DNA from: an uncultured Faecalibacterium sp.
Lineage (GTDB): Bacteria > Bacillota > Clostridia > Oscillospirales > Ruminococcaceae
Direction of reading: 5' to 3'
Assembly (NCBI GenBank): GCA_900772565.1
Contig: CAAHET010000083.1
Coordinates: forward strand, 1 to 18,220
DNA length: 18,220 nucleotides
The translations under genes and the position numbers were made by a program. The notes below the pieces were generated by a model. The model was given only the letters and a program-made list of their open reading frames with translations. It searched no databases and was not told the origin of the DNA. Every line of letters begins with the position of its first letter. The first letter of the stretch is position 1. Positions 7,110 through 13,660 of this stretch are shown here, piece after piece.

Positions 7110-8192
7110 ATGTCCCTTGGACTTTATCTGCATATTCCCTACTGTTTTTCCAAATGCCGGTACTGCGATTTTTATTCCCACCCCGGGGAGCGGGGCGTGC
7201 CGGAGGCCTATGTGGACGCGCTGCTGCGGGAGCTGCACCGCTTTGCGCCGGATGCGCCCCTGCGGCCGGATACCGTTTATTTCGGCGGCGGTACGCCCAG
7301 CCTGCTCACCCCGGCGCAGGCAGAGCGGCTCATCCGGGCAGCAGAGCCTGTGCCCGGTGCAGAGATCACCATGGAAGCAAACCCCGAGACCGTCACCGAG
7401 GAGAGCCTGCGGGGCTTCCGGGCGGCGGGGGTGAACCGCATCTCCTTCGGGGTGCAGTCTGCCCGAGACACCCAGCTGCGCACCCTTGGCCGTCCCCACA
7501 GCGCCAAGCAGGCGCGGGCAGCCTTTGCCGCCGCCCGGCGTGCCGGGTTCGAGAACATCAGCGGCGACATCATGCTGGCGCTGCCCCATTATACGCAGGC
7601 CGAGTTTGACGAGACACTGGAACTGATCGAAAAAGGCGGGGCGACCCACATCTCGGCCTACCTTTTAAAGATAGAGCCGGACTCCGCCTTTGGCAAGCAC
7701 CCGCCGGAGGGTCTGCCCACCGGCGATGAAGCCGCCGATTTCTATCTTTACGCCGTGGAGCAGCTGGAACACCACGGCTACCGCCAGTATGAAATCTCCA
7801 ACTTTGCAAAGCCGGGCTATGAAGGGAAGCACAACCTCATCTACTGGGACTGCGGCGACTATCTTGGCCTTGGCCCTGCGGCGCACTCCTGCATGGGCGG
7901 CAAGCGGTTCTGCTACGCACCGGACACCGCCGCCTTTCTGCAGGACGCCGCCGCGCCCATCATGGACGGCAATTGCGGCGCAGAGGACTACCTGATCTTG
8001 CAGCTGCGTCTGCGCAAAGGGCTTGACCTTGCAGCCTATAAAGCTCTGTACGGCAAGCAGTTTTCTGCCGCGCAGCTGGCCTTTGTGCAAAACTGCGTCC
8101 GCGCCGGGTATGCCACCTTCGATGGCAGTACCCTCGCTCTGACCCCCGCTGGGCTTATTGTGCAAAACAGTATTCTTGCCCAGCTGCTGTAA
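7110..8192 (+). CDS. hemW: Radical SAM protein HemW (heme chaperone; formerly annotated as CPO III-like)
   Basis: 360 residues. Radical SAM cluster motif C12-x3-C16-x2-C19 followed by Phe21 (YCFSKCRYCDF): the Phe after the third cysteine separates HemW from true HemN, which has CxxxCxxCxC. Further marks are VYFGGGTPSLL (SAM-binding GGGTP), TMEANPETV, GVNRISFGVQS and GKHNLIYWDCGDYLGLGPAAHS, all typical of HemW. HemW inserts heme into respiratory proteins in studied bacteria, and oxygen-independent coproporphyrinogen oxidase activity is not expected. The ATG at 7110 opens on MSLGLYLHIPYC, the usual N-terminus; the Shine-Dalgarno (AAAAAGG) is weak. The stop codon is 6 nt from the convergent ABC ATPase stop, with no terminator between them. 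Confidence 0.95.
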   Translation: MSLGLYLHIPYCFSKCRYCDFYSHPGERGVPEAYVDALLRELHRFAPDAPLRPDTVYFGGGTPSLLTPAQAERLIRAAEPVPGAEITMEANPETVTEESLRGFRAAGVNRISFGVQSARDTQLRTLGRPHSAKQARAAFAAARRAGFENISGDIMLALPHYTQAEFDETLELIEKGGATHISAYLLKIEPDSAFGKHPPEGLPTGDEAADFYLYAVEQLEHHGYRQYEISNFAKPGYEGKHNLIYWDCGDYLGLGPAAHSCMGGKRFCYAPDTAAFLQDAAAPIMDGNCGAEDYLILQLRLRKGLDLAAYKALYGKQFSAAQLAFVQNCVRAGYATFDGSTLALTPAGLIVQNSILAQLL

Positions 8193-8198
8193 GCCCTC

Positions 8199-8792
8199 TC
8201 AGGCTTTGGCTCTTGTCCCCAGCTTTTCCAGTTCCACCACCCGCCAGCCAAGGGCGCGGATGGCGCTTTCATCGTGGGTAGCCAGCAGCACCGGCTTGCC
8301 CGCGCAGCGCTGCCGCAGCAGCGCCGCCGCCCGCTGCAGGGTATCCGGGTCCATGCCGGTAAAGGGCTCGTCCAATAGCAGGGTGTCGCTGGGTGCCCAC
8401 AGTGCCCGCAGCAGCGCCACCCGCCGCTTTTGCCCGCCGGAAAGCCTGCGAGCAGGCTGCTGCAAGGCTGCAATATCCATTCCAAGTTGTTGAAAATCAT
8501 ATATAATTTGCTCTTTGTACTGGTTTTCCGCCCCCGGCAGCACCAAGGTAACGTTCTGCACGGCGTTCAGCTGGGGACAAAGGCGATCCTCCTGAAAGAC
8601 TGCCGCCACCCGGCCTACCCCCTCCACGCTACCGGTGGTAGGGCGTTCCAGCCCCATCAGGATGCGCAGCAGGGTAGTCTTGCCCCAGCCGCTGGGTGCC
8701 CACAGCACCACGGGGGTGTCCACCTCCATGCACAGGTCGGTGAAGAGCGGCGCTGTGCCGAACCGCTTTGTCAGGTGTTGAAGCTTTAGCAT
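8199..8792 (-). CDS. ABC transporter ATP-binding protein, NitT/TauT (SsuB-like) type
   Basis: A 197-residue nucleotide-binding subunit that powers the permease encoded just upstream. All ABC motifs are present: Walker A APSGWGKTT (32-40), Q-loop Gln67 (VFQEDRL), signature LSGGQ (117-121), Walker B LLLDE (138-142), D-loop MDPD, and switch His173 (ATHDE). It is shorter than typical SsuB/TauB proteins of about 250 residues because it ends soon after the switch region, so it probably lacks an extra C-terminal regulatory segment. Its ATG (8790-8792) overlaps the end of the permease gene by 7 nt, which implies translational coupling. Substrates of the class include sulfonates, nitrate, thiamine precursors and riboflavin; the actual one is unknown. 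Confidence 0.92.
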   Translation of the reverse strand: MLKLQHLTKRFGTAPLFTDLCMEVDTPVVLWAPSGWGKTTLLRILMGLERPTTGSVEGVGRVAAVFQEDRLCPQLNAVQNVTLVLPGAENQYKEQIIYDFQQLGMDIAALQQPARRLSGGQKRRVALLRALWAPSDTLLLDEPFTGMDPDTLQRAAALLRQRCAGKPVLLATHDESAIRALGWRVVELEKLGTRAKA

Positions 8793-9556
8793 TTTGTCCC
8801 CTCCTCTCCCAGCACTGCGCCCACGGCTTTATCCAGTGCAAGCAGGAACAGCTTTTCAAAGCCCGCGCTCAGCAGGATGATGACAAAGGTCCACGCAAAC
8901 AGCTCCCCTGTGGAAAGGGTGATCTTGGCGCGGTAAAGCGCATCGCCGATGCTGCCGTTGGGCAGGCCGATGACTTCAGCCGCCACGCCGCTTTTCCAAC
9001 AGATGCCCAGCGCCACGCTGCACCCCTGCCGGAAGGCCGGAAGCACCGCAGGCAGCCAGATCGACCGCAGGCGGCTCCCCGGCGGCAAACGGAACACCGC
9101 CGCCATTTCCAGCAGCTGCACGTCTGCCCCGGCAATGCCGGTGCGCACCGCGCCGTACAGCACCGGCAGCACCATCAGAAAGCTGATAAGCACCGAAAGG
9201 GCGCTGCCCCGCACCCAAACCAGCGCCAGAATGATAAAGCTTGCCACCGGCGTGGCCTTGACCAGCTGCATCACCGGAGCAAGCAGTGCATCGGCGGCGC
9301 TCCATCGGGCGGCGCACACCGCCAGCACCACGCTGACCACTGCACCCAGCACAAAGCCCAGCAAAATGCGCCCGGAGCTGAAGCCCACCCGCTGCCAGAA
9401 ATCTGCCCTCGGCAGCAGCTGCACTAAGGTGCGCAGCGCCTGCACCGGCGATACCAAAAACACCTCCTGCCCGATGGCCATAGCTGCGGCCTGCCAGACT
9501 GCCAGCCAGAACGCCACCGCCAGCAGACGGCGGAAAAACTGCTTGTTCTGCTTCAT
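8786..9556 (-). CDS. ABC transporter permease, NitT/TauT (SsuC/TauC-like) type
   Basis: A 256-residue inner-membrane permease. The basic start MKQNKQFFRR is followed by about six hydrophobic segments. The loop that contacts the ATPase reads LEMAAVFRLPPGSRLRSIWLP, and the signature WKSGVAAEVIGLPNGSIG follows; this is the SsuC/TauC form of the BPD_transp_1 domain. The start is the ATG at 9554-9556, after AGAGGA. An in-frame ATG at 9634 would lie upstream of the promoter and is rejected. No periplasmic-type binding protein is encoded next to the pair, although this importer class needs one, so it must lie elsewhere or be shared. Confidence 0.9.
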   Translation of the reverse strand: MKQNKQFFRRLLAVAFWLAVWQAAAMAIGQEVFLVSPVQALRTLVQLLPRADFWQRVGFSSGRILLGFVLGAVVSVVLAVCAARWSAADALLAPVMQLVKATPVASFIILALVWVRGSALSVLISFLMVLPVLYGAVRTGIAGADVQLLEMAAVFRLPPGSRLRSIWLPAVLPAFRQGCSVALGICWKSGVAAEVIGLPNGSIGDALYRAKITLSTGELFAWTFVIILLSAGFEKLFLLALDKAVGAVLGEEGTKC

Positions 9557-9578
9557 AAACTGTCCTCTTCCCCTGCCT

Positions 9579-9598
9579 ATTATAAGGTATAGTATACC
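9579..9598 (-). promoter_or_regulatory. Promoter -10 and adjoining palindrome of the NitT/TauT-type ABC operon
   Basis: On the minus strand a perfect TATAAT (9579-9584) lies 22 nt before the permease ATG. Directly upstream is the 13-bp palindrome GGTATA-G-TATACC (9586-9598), inside the -35/-10 spacer. No good -35 hexamer is visible, so the promoter may be weak or activator-dependent. The palindrome is a likely operator; the protein that binds it is unknown. Confidence 0.55.
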
Positions 9599-9685
9599 AT
9601 ACCGTCCCGCAAAGGGGAATGACCTGTGCACCACCTGCGGCGGGGTGGCTCGCGTTGTATATACTTTTATTCAACCGTCGTATGC

Positions 9686-9714
9686 TTGACATGAATTTAC
9701 ATCCAGTGTAAACT
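9686..9714 (+). promoter_or_regulatory. SigA promoter of brnQ-def
   Basis: A consensus TTGACA (9686-9691), exactly 17 nt, then TAAACT (9709-9714). The transcript would start near 9721. Two inverted repeats overlap the spacer and -10 region, so a repressor site is likely. Confidence 0.8.
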
Positions 9715-9719
9715 GGATG
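9696..9719. promoter_or_regulatory. Nested inverted repeats over the brnQ promoter (predicted operator)
   Basis: CATCCAGTGTAAACTGGATG (9700-9719) has perfect 8-bp arms around GTAA. Offset from it, TTTACA-N5-TGTAAA (9696-9712) is also perfectly symmetrical. Both cover the -10 element. This is a strong candidate for repressor binding. The regulator is unknown, and the pattern does not fit the CodY box as I know it. Confidence 0.6.
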
Positions 9720-9726
9720 CAGTACA

Positions 9727-9744
9727 CGGTGCATCTTGGCACCG
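9727..9744 (+). promoter_or_regulatory. 5' leader hairpin of brnQ
   Basis: CGGTGC (9727-9732) and GCACCG (9739-9744) form a 6-bp GC-rich stem around ATCTTG in the leader, about 10 nt before the AGAGGGG Shine-Dalgarno. It is too short for a T-box and no known riboswitch is recognised. It may stabilise the 5' end. Confidence 0.4.
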
Positions 9745-9766
9745 GCGCAGGAAAGAGGGGACGGTA

Positions 9767-11047
9767 TTGACAAAAGCGCTCAAGGGCCGCAAGCTGCTGC
9801 TTGTCGGTTTTACGTTATTTTCCATGTTCTTCGGGGCGGGCAACCTGATTTTCCCGCCCGATTTAGGTGCAAAGGCCGGGGTAAACTTCTGGCCCGCCTT
9901 TCTGGGGCTTGCCCTCAGTGCCGTGGGACTGCCGGTTGCGGGGGTCATCGCGGTGGCACGGGCCGATGGTCTGGACAAGCTGGCTGGGCGGGTGCACCCT
10001 GTGTTCGCACAGGTGTTCATGATTTTGATCTACCTGTCCATCGGGCCGTGTCTGGCCATTCCGCGCACTGCAAGCACCTCGTTTGCCATGCTCACCCCGC
10101 TGCTGGGCAGCAGCGCCGGGCTACAGCTGGGGTACTCCGTGCTGTTCTTCGGTGCGGCCTTTCTGGTGGCGCTGCGCCCGGACAGGCTCACCCGCTGGCT
10201 GGGCAGGCTGCTCTGCCCCTGTCTGCTGGTGCTGATTTTGATCCTGTTCGGCAGCTGCCTGCTGCACCCGCTGGCGGCGCAGTACGGTGCACCAACCGAG
10301 GCGTATCGTTCCGCGGTTGTGTTACAGGGCGTATTGTACGGCTACCAGACCATGGACGCCCTTGCGGCGCTGAACTTTGGCGCGGTCATCGCCATGAACA
10401 TCCGGGCGCAGGGCGTTGCCCGGGAGCAGGACGTGCAGCGCAGTGCCATCCGCGCCGGGCTTGTGGCGGGCGGGCTGCTGCTGGCGGTCTACGCCATGCT
10501 GGGACACGCCGGAGCGCTGACCGGTGCCACCGTGCCCGGCCTTGCCACCGGTGCCGAGGTTCTGACCGTGCTGGCCGAACGGCTGTTCGGCAAAGCGGGG
10601 CTGGTGCTCCTTGCAGCCATCTTTATACTGGCCTGCTTCAACACCTGTGTGGGGCTGATCGCCTGTGTAGGAGAGTATTTCCATACCCTGCTGCCTCGCA
10701 TCCCCTACCCTGCTCTTGCCGCCTTTTTTGCCGCTGCCAGTATGCTGATCGCCAATTTAGGGCTGGCAGAGATCCTGCGCTTATCCGTCCCGGTGCTCAA
10801 CGCGCTGTACCCGGTGGCCATTGTGCTGATTGCACTTTCCTTTGTGCCCGGGCTGGAGCAGCGCCGCCGGGTCTACCCGCTGTGCATCGTCTGCACCGCC
10901 GTGCAGAGCATCGCCGCCGCGCTGCCGCTTGGCCCGCTTTCTGCCCTTGCCAATACCCTGCCGCTGGCAGCACTGGGCTTTGGCTGGGTGCTCCCGGCTG
11001 CTGACGGGCTTCTGGCAGGCATCCTTTTAAGCAGAACTGAAAAATAA
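9767..11047 (+). CDS. brnQ: Branched-chain amino acid transport system II carrier protein (BrnQ/LIVCS family)
   Basis: A 426-residue membrane carrier with about 12 hydrophobic segments. In characterised members it takes up leucine, isoleucine and valine with sodium or protons. The opening KLLLVGFTLFSMFFGAGNLIFPP and the later LSIGPCLAIPRTASTSFAM are signatures of the LIVCS family; DALAALNFGAVIAMNIR fits the third conserved region. Length is normal (about 430). Translation appears to begin at TTG 9767-9769, 6 nt after AGAGGGG, because no ATG or GTG lies in frame upstream and the next ATG (residue 20) would remove most of helix 1. It precedes def by 14 nt, so the two are probably cotranscribed. 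Confidence 0.93.
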   Translation: MTKALKGRKLLLVGFTLFSMFFGAGNLIFPPDLGAKAGVNFWPAFLGLALSAVGLPVAGVIAVARADGLDKLAGRVHPVFAQVFMILIYLSIGPCLAIPRTASTSFAMLTPLLGSSAGLQLGYSVLFFGAAFLVALRPDRLTRWLGRLLCPCLLVLILILFGSCLLHPLAAQYGAPTEAYRSAVVLQGVLYGYQTMDALAALNFGAVIAMNIRAQGVAREQDVQRSAIRAGLVAGGLLLAVYAMLGHAGALTGATVPGLATGAEVLTVLAERLFGKAGLVLLAAIFILACFNTCVGLIACVGEYFHTLLPRIPYPALAAFFAAASMLIANLGLAEILRLSVPVLNALYPVAIVLIALSFVPGLEQRRRVYPLCIVCTAVQSIAAALPLGPLSALANTLPLAALGFGWVLPAADGLLAGILLSRTEK

Positions 11048-11061
11048 TAGGAGATGTTACT

Positions 11062-11472
11062 ATGATCCAGCCTATCATGCACGACCCGCTGTTTCTGGCA
11101 CAGAAGTCCGTCCCCGCCACCCCGGAGGATGCCCCCATTGCGCGGGACTTACTGGACACTCTGACCGCCCACGCCGACGGCTGTGTAGGCATGGCTGCCA
11201 ACATGATCGGCGTGCTCAAGCGCATCATCGCGGTGGAAACTGAGGACGGGTATTTAGTGCTGTTCAACCCGGTCATCCTGAAAAAATCCGGCCAGTACGA
11301 AGCCGAGGAGGGCTGTCTTTCGCTGGAGGGCTTGCGGAAAACAAAGCGCTACCAGAGCATCAAGGTGCAGTACCAGACCATGGACGGCAAACCCCGCATC
11401 AAAACCTTTACCGGCTGGACGGCGCAGATCATCCAGCACGAGATCGACCATTGCGATGGGATCTTGATTTAA
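11062..11472 (+). CDS. Short, divergent peptide deformylase (Met in place of the motif 1 Gln)
   Basis: 136 residues, against about 150-190 for standard Def. Def removes the formyl group from nascent N-termini using a metal. Motif 2 EGCLSL supplies metal ligand Cys85, and motif 3 QHEIDH supplies His126, catalytic Glu127 and His130. Motif 1, normally G-x-G-x-A-A-x-Q, reads VGMAANMIG: the glutamine that polarises the substrate carbonyl is Met48. I recall similar short proteins in other clostridial genomes, so this is probably a paralogue subfamily and not a sequencing error; the housekeeping Def may lie elsewhere. AGGAGA precedes the ATG by 7 nt. It is second gene after brnQ and followed by a terminator. 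Activity on formyl-peptides is uncertain. Confidence 0.85.
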   Translation: MIQPIMHDPLFLAQKSVPATPEDAPIARDLLDTLTAHADGCVGMAANMIGVLKRIIAVETEDGYLVLFNPVILKKSGQYEAEEGCLSLEGLRKTKRYQSIKVQYQTMDGKPRIKTFTGWTAQIIQHEIDHCDGILI

Positions 11473-11477
11473 TGCAC

Positions 11478-11510
11478 AAAGCCCCCGAGGGTGTGTCCCC
11501 CGGGGGCTTT
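11478..11510 (+). terminator. Terminator-like hairpin after the deformylase gene
   Basis: AAAGCCCCCG (11478-11487) pairs perfectly with CGGGGGCTTT (11501-11510) across a 13-nt loop that can itself fold (GGG/CCC). The T-run is short (three), so termination may be incomplete, but it starts 6 nt past the stop and ends the brnQ-def unit. Confidence 0.75.
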
Positions 11511-11715
11511 GCTATACTGTAACAGAGAAATGAATGTATTATTGTTCGCTTAAAACCTCTTGCGGTGCCCTGCATCCGCTTCGACCCTTGGGCGGGTCTC
11601 GCGTCTTGCAGACCGCTGCGCCAAAAATTCCTCCCTGTACTCCCCTTTTTGTCACTTGCGTGACATCTTCCCCCGGAGCGGGGGAAGTCTTTGCTCGCAG
11701 GCGGCGGTCGCAATT
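11511..11715. repeat. Non-coding hairpin-rich stretch, candidate dispersed repeat (REP/MITE-like)
   Basis: Between the deformylase terminator and the MalG-type stop there is no plausible gene. There are several consecutive inverted repeats. GACCC/GGGTC (11583-11598) competes with GGTCT/AGACC (11595-11614). TGTCAC-TTGC-GTGACA follows at 11650-11665, then CTTCCCCC/GGGGGAAG at 11667-11687 with a five-base loop. The tandem pair 'GTCAC hairpin plus CTTCC hairpin' resembles short repeats I associate with gut Oscillospiraceae genomes. No transposase or target-site duplication is visible. It may also serve as the 3' end of the permease mRNA, although neither side has a good T-run. Confidence 0.45.
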
Positions 11716-12582
11716 TTAGCCCTTAACGCCGCCAAGAGCAACGCCGCGGACGATGAACTTGGACAGCAGCAGGTAGACGATGATGACCGGCAGAATGGCG
11801 ATAGCCACCATCATGTACACCTTGCCCATATCGAACTTCAGGAAGTCCGCGCTGCGCAGCTGAGCGATGAGGATGGGCAGGGTCTTTTTGTCGGCGGTAT
11901 CCAGCACCAGAGCCGGGATGAAGTAGTTGTTCCAGCTGGCCACGAAGGAAAAGATGGCCTGCACAGCCAGAGCCGGCTTCATGATGGGCAGCACGATTTT
12001 ATTAAAGGTATAGAACTCGCCTGCGCCGTCAATGCGGGCGGCTTCCACGATCTCCATGGGAAGGGAGGCGTCCAGATACTGCTTCATGAAGAAGAACACG
12101 GTAGGCGCTGCAATGCTGGGAACGATCAGGGGGATGAAGCTGTTTTTCAGCCCCATCTTGGAGATCAACTGCAGAAAGCCCAGGGCGGACACCTGTGTGG
12201 GCATGGTCATGATGAGCAGGATCAGGGCAAAGGCGGCTTTTTTGAACTTGAAGTTATAGGCGTAGATGCCGTAGGCCGTCAGCGCCGAGAAATAGACGCT
12301 GAGCGCTGCCGAGCAGGCAGACACCAGCAGGCTGTTGCGGATGCCGCTCACCACTGGGATGTTGGCGTCCGTAAGCACGTTGCGGAAGTTTGTGATGATG
12401 GACTTGCCCGGCACCAGCGAGAAGCCCTTTTGAATTTCGAAGTGGGTGCGGGTGGAGTTGATGATCAGCACATAGAAGAAGAACAGGCACAGAAAGCTGA
12501 TCAGCACCAGCACCAGATAGCACCACGCACGGCGGGCGGTCAAAATCGCCTTTTCGGACTGGTTTTTAGGCGTATGTGCCAT
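11716..12582 (-). CDS. Carbohydrate ABC transporter permease, MalG-like (CUT1)
   Basis: One of two inner-membrane subunits of a CUT1 sugar importer; 288 residues. A basic N-terminus and first helix (about 21-41) precede a BPD_transp_1 domain with about five further helices. The ATPase-contact EAA loop is EAARIDGAGEFYTFNKIVLP (180-199), the MalG consensus. Its ATG (12580-12582) lies 2 nt after the MalF-like stop, and the Shine-Dalgarno AAAGGAGGG sits inside the end of that gene, so the pair is tightly coupled. It is last in the operon, after the binding protein and MalF-like permease. The nearby cellobiose phosphorylase suggests cellobiose or cellodextrin as substrate (inference). Confidence 0.95.
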   Translation of the reverse strand: MAHTPKNQSEKAILTARRAWCYLVLVLISFLCLFFFYVLIINSTRTHFEIQKGFSLVPGKSIITNFRNVLTDANIPVVSGIRNSLLVSACSAALSVYFSALTAYGIYAYNFKFKKAAFALILLIMTMPTQVSALGFLQLISKMGLKNSFIPLIVPSIAAPTVFFFMKQYLDASLPMEIVEAARIDGAGEFYTFNKIVLPIMKPALAVQAIFSFVASWNNYFIPALVLDTADKKTLPILIAQLRSADFLKFDMGKVYMMVAIAILPVIIVYLLLSKFIVRGVALGGVKG

Positions 12583-12584
12583 AC

Positions 12585-13562
12585 TTATTTCCCTCCTTTG
12601 GCAGCAGCCTTTTTGGCTGCTTTCAGTTCCTTGCGCTGGGCCTTGGTCAGGCCGTCATCCTCCTTGGTCAGCGAGAAGTACACGACGACGCACAGCACTG
12701 CACACACAAGGAACAGCACCACAGATACTGCACCGGCCATGCCGTAGTTCTTGCTGAACAGATGATTGTTCAGGTACATGATCATGGTGGTGGAGGTACG
12801 GTCGGGGCCGCCCTTGCCGTTGGTCAAAATCTGCGGCACATCAAACATCTGCAAGCCGCCGATCATGGAGGTGATCATCACATAGACCAGAATGGGGCGG
12901 ATCAGGGGCAGGGTGATCTTCCAGAACATCTGATTCGGGGTGCAGCCGTCCAGCTCTGCGGCCTCGTACAGGGTGGGGTCTACGCCCATAATGGCTGCCA
13001 TCAGCATGATGGTGGTGTTGCCGAACCACATCAGGAAGTTCATTAAGCCCACAAGGCCACGGTTGCCCCACACGGTATTCAGAAAGCTGATGGGGGTCTT
13101 GATCCAGCCCATGCTCAGCAGCACTGCGTTCACCGGGCCGTTATCCGAGAACAGAGCGAAGAACAGCATTGCGAAAGCCGAGGCCATAATCAGGTTGGGC
13201 ATGTAGATGACCGTCTTGAAGAAGGTCTGCCCTTTCAGCTTCAGCCGCAGGTCGGTGAACCATGCCGCCAGCAGCAGCGAGACGACGATCTGCGGGATAA
13301 AACCAATGATCCACAGGATCAGCGTGTTGCCAAAATACTTGGGCAGATCGGTAGCGATCAGGGTGATGTAGTTCTTCAGACCCACAAAGTTGGGTCCGAT
13401 GATCTTCAGGCCGCTGCGGTAATACTCAAAAAAGCTGTAATAGATGGTGGACGCCAGAGGGATCAGCTGGAATACCGCGAAGATGATAAAGAACGGTGCA
13501 ATGAAGATATAGCCCCATTTCGCGTAGCTGATCGACCCTTTCTTCTTTGTTTTTTCTCCCAT
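12585..13562 (-). CDS. Sugar ABC transporter permease, MalF-like (CUT1)
   Basis: The partner permease, 325 residues. A Lys-rich cytoplasmic start (MGEKTKKKG) is followed by helix 1 (about 15-42), a short extracytoplasmic stretch, and five more helices. The EAA loop reads EAAELDGCTPNQMFWKITLP (200-219), typical of MalF-type proteins. The C-terminus is a Lys/Ala-rich tail (QRKELKAAKKAAAKGGK), which is unusual but plausible as a cytoplasmic extension. AGGAGGG precedes the ATG at 13560-13562 by about 8 nt. A 10-bp intercistronic hairpin separates it from the binding-protein gene. No ATPase gene is present in the locus; a shared MsmK-type ATPase is the usual solution in Firmicutes. Confidence 0.95.
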   Translation of the reverse strand: MGEKTKKKGSISYAKWGYIFIAPFFIIFAVFQLIPLASTIYYSFFEYYRSGLKIIGPNFVGLKNYITLIATDLPKYFGNTLILWIIGFIPQIVVSLLLAAWFTDLRLKLKGQTFFKTVIYMPNLIMASAFAMLFFALFSDNGPVNAVLLSMGWIKTPISFLNTVWGNRGLVGLMNFLMWFGNTTIMLMAAIMGVDPTLYEAAELDGCTPNQMFWKITLPLIRPILVYVMITSMIGGLQMFDVPQILTNGKGGPDRTSTTMIMYLNNHLFSKNYGMAGAVSVVLFLVCAVLCVVVYFSLTKEDDGLTKAQRKELKAAKKAAAKGGK

Positions 13563-13599
13563 GCGATCGTCCCTCCTGCCGGGTCACAGCAAAACCAAA

Positions 13600-13627
13600 G
13601 GGGCGGGCGAGATATGCCGCCCGCCCC
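13600..13627 (-). terminator. Intercistronic hairpin between binding-protein and permease genes
   Basis: GGGGCGGGCG (13600-13609) pairs perfectly with CGCCCGCCCC (13618-13627), loop of 8 nt. On the minus strand it is followed by TTTGGTTTTG, an interrupted T-run. It probably causes partial termination or protects the upstream mRNA, giving more binding protein than permease, as in other sugar ABC operons. Confidence 0.7.
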
Positions 13628-13660
13628 TCTGATTCAGTTTTCAGTTCGGAGTAGAACCAC

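Noticed and set aside
9561..9660. Possible TPP riboswitch or other leader RNA before the NitT/TauT-type ABC operon
   Set aside because: The minus strand lacks CUGAGA and the other conserved TPP elements, and the predicted -10 lies only 22 nt from the ATG, leaving no room for a riboswitch. Only a short CCACC/GGTGG stem is present.
9715..9766. T-box or leader attenuator before brnQ
   Set aside because: The leader is only about 45 nt, with a single 6-bp stem, no T-box sequence and no terminator.
11560..11719. CRISPR array or toxin-antitoxin remnant in the hairpin-rich stretch
   Set aside because: There is no periodic repeat-spacer pattern, and the short frames there have no toxin or antitoxin features.
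11560..12747. A 395-codon plus-strand frame starting in the hairpin-rich region
   Set aside because: Antisense to the sugar permeases with His/Gln/Asp-rich low-information protein; no Shine-Dalgarno or motif.
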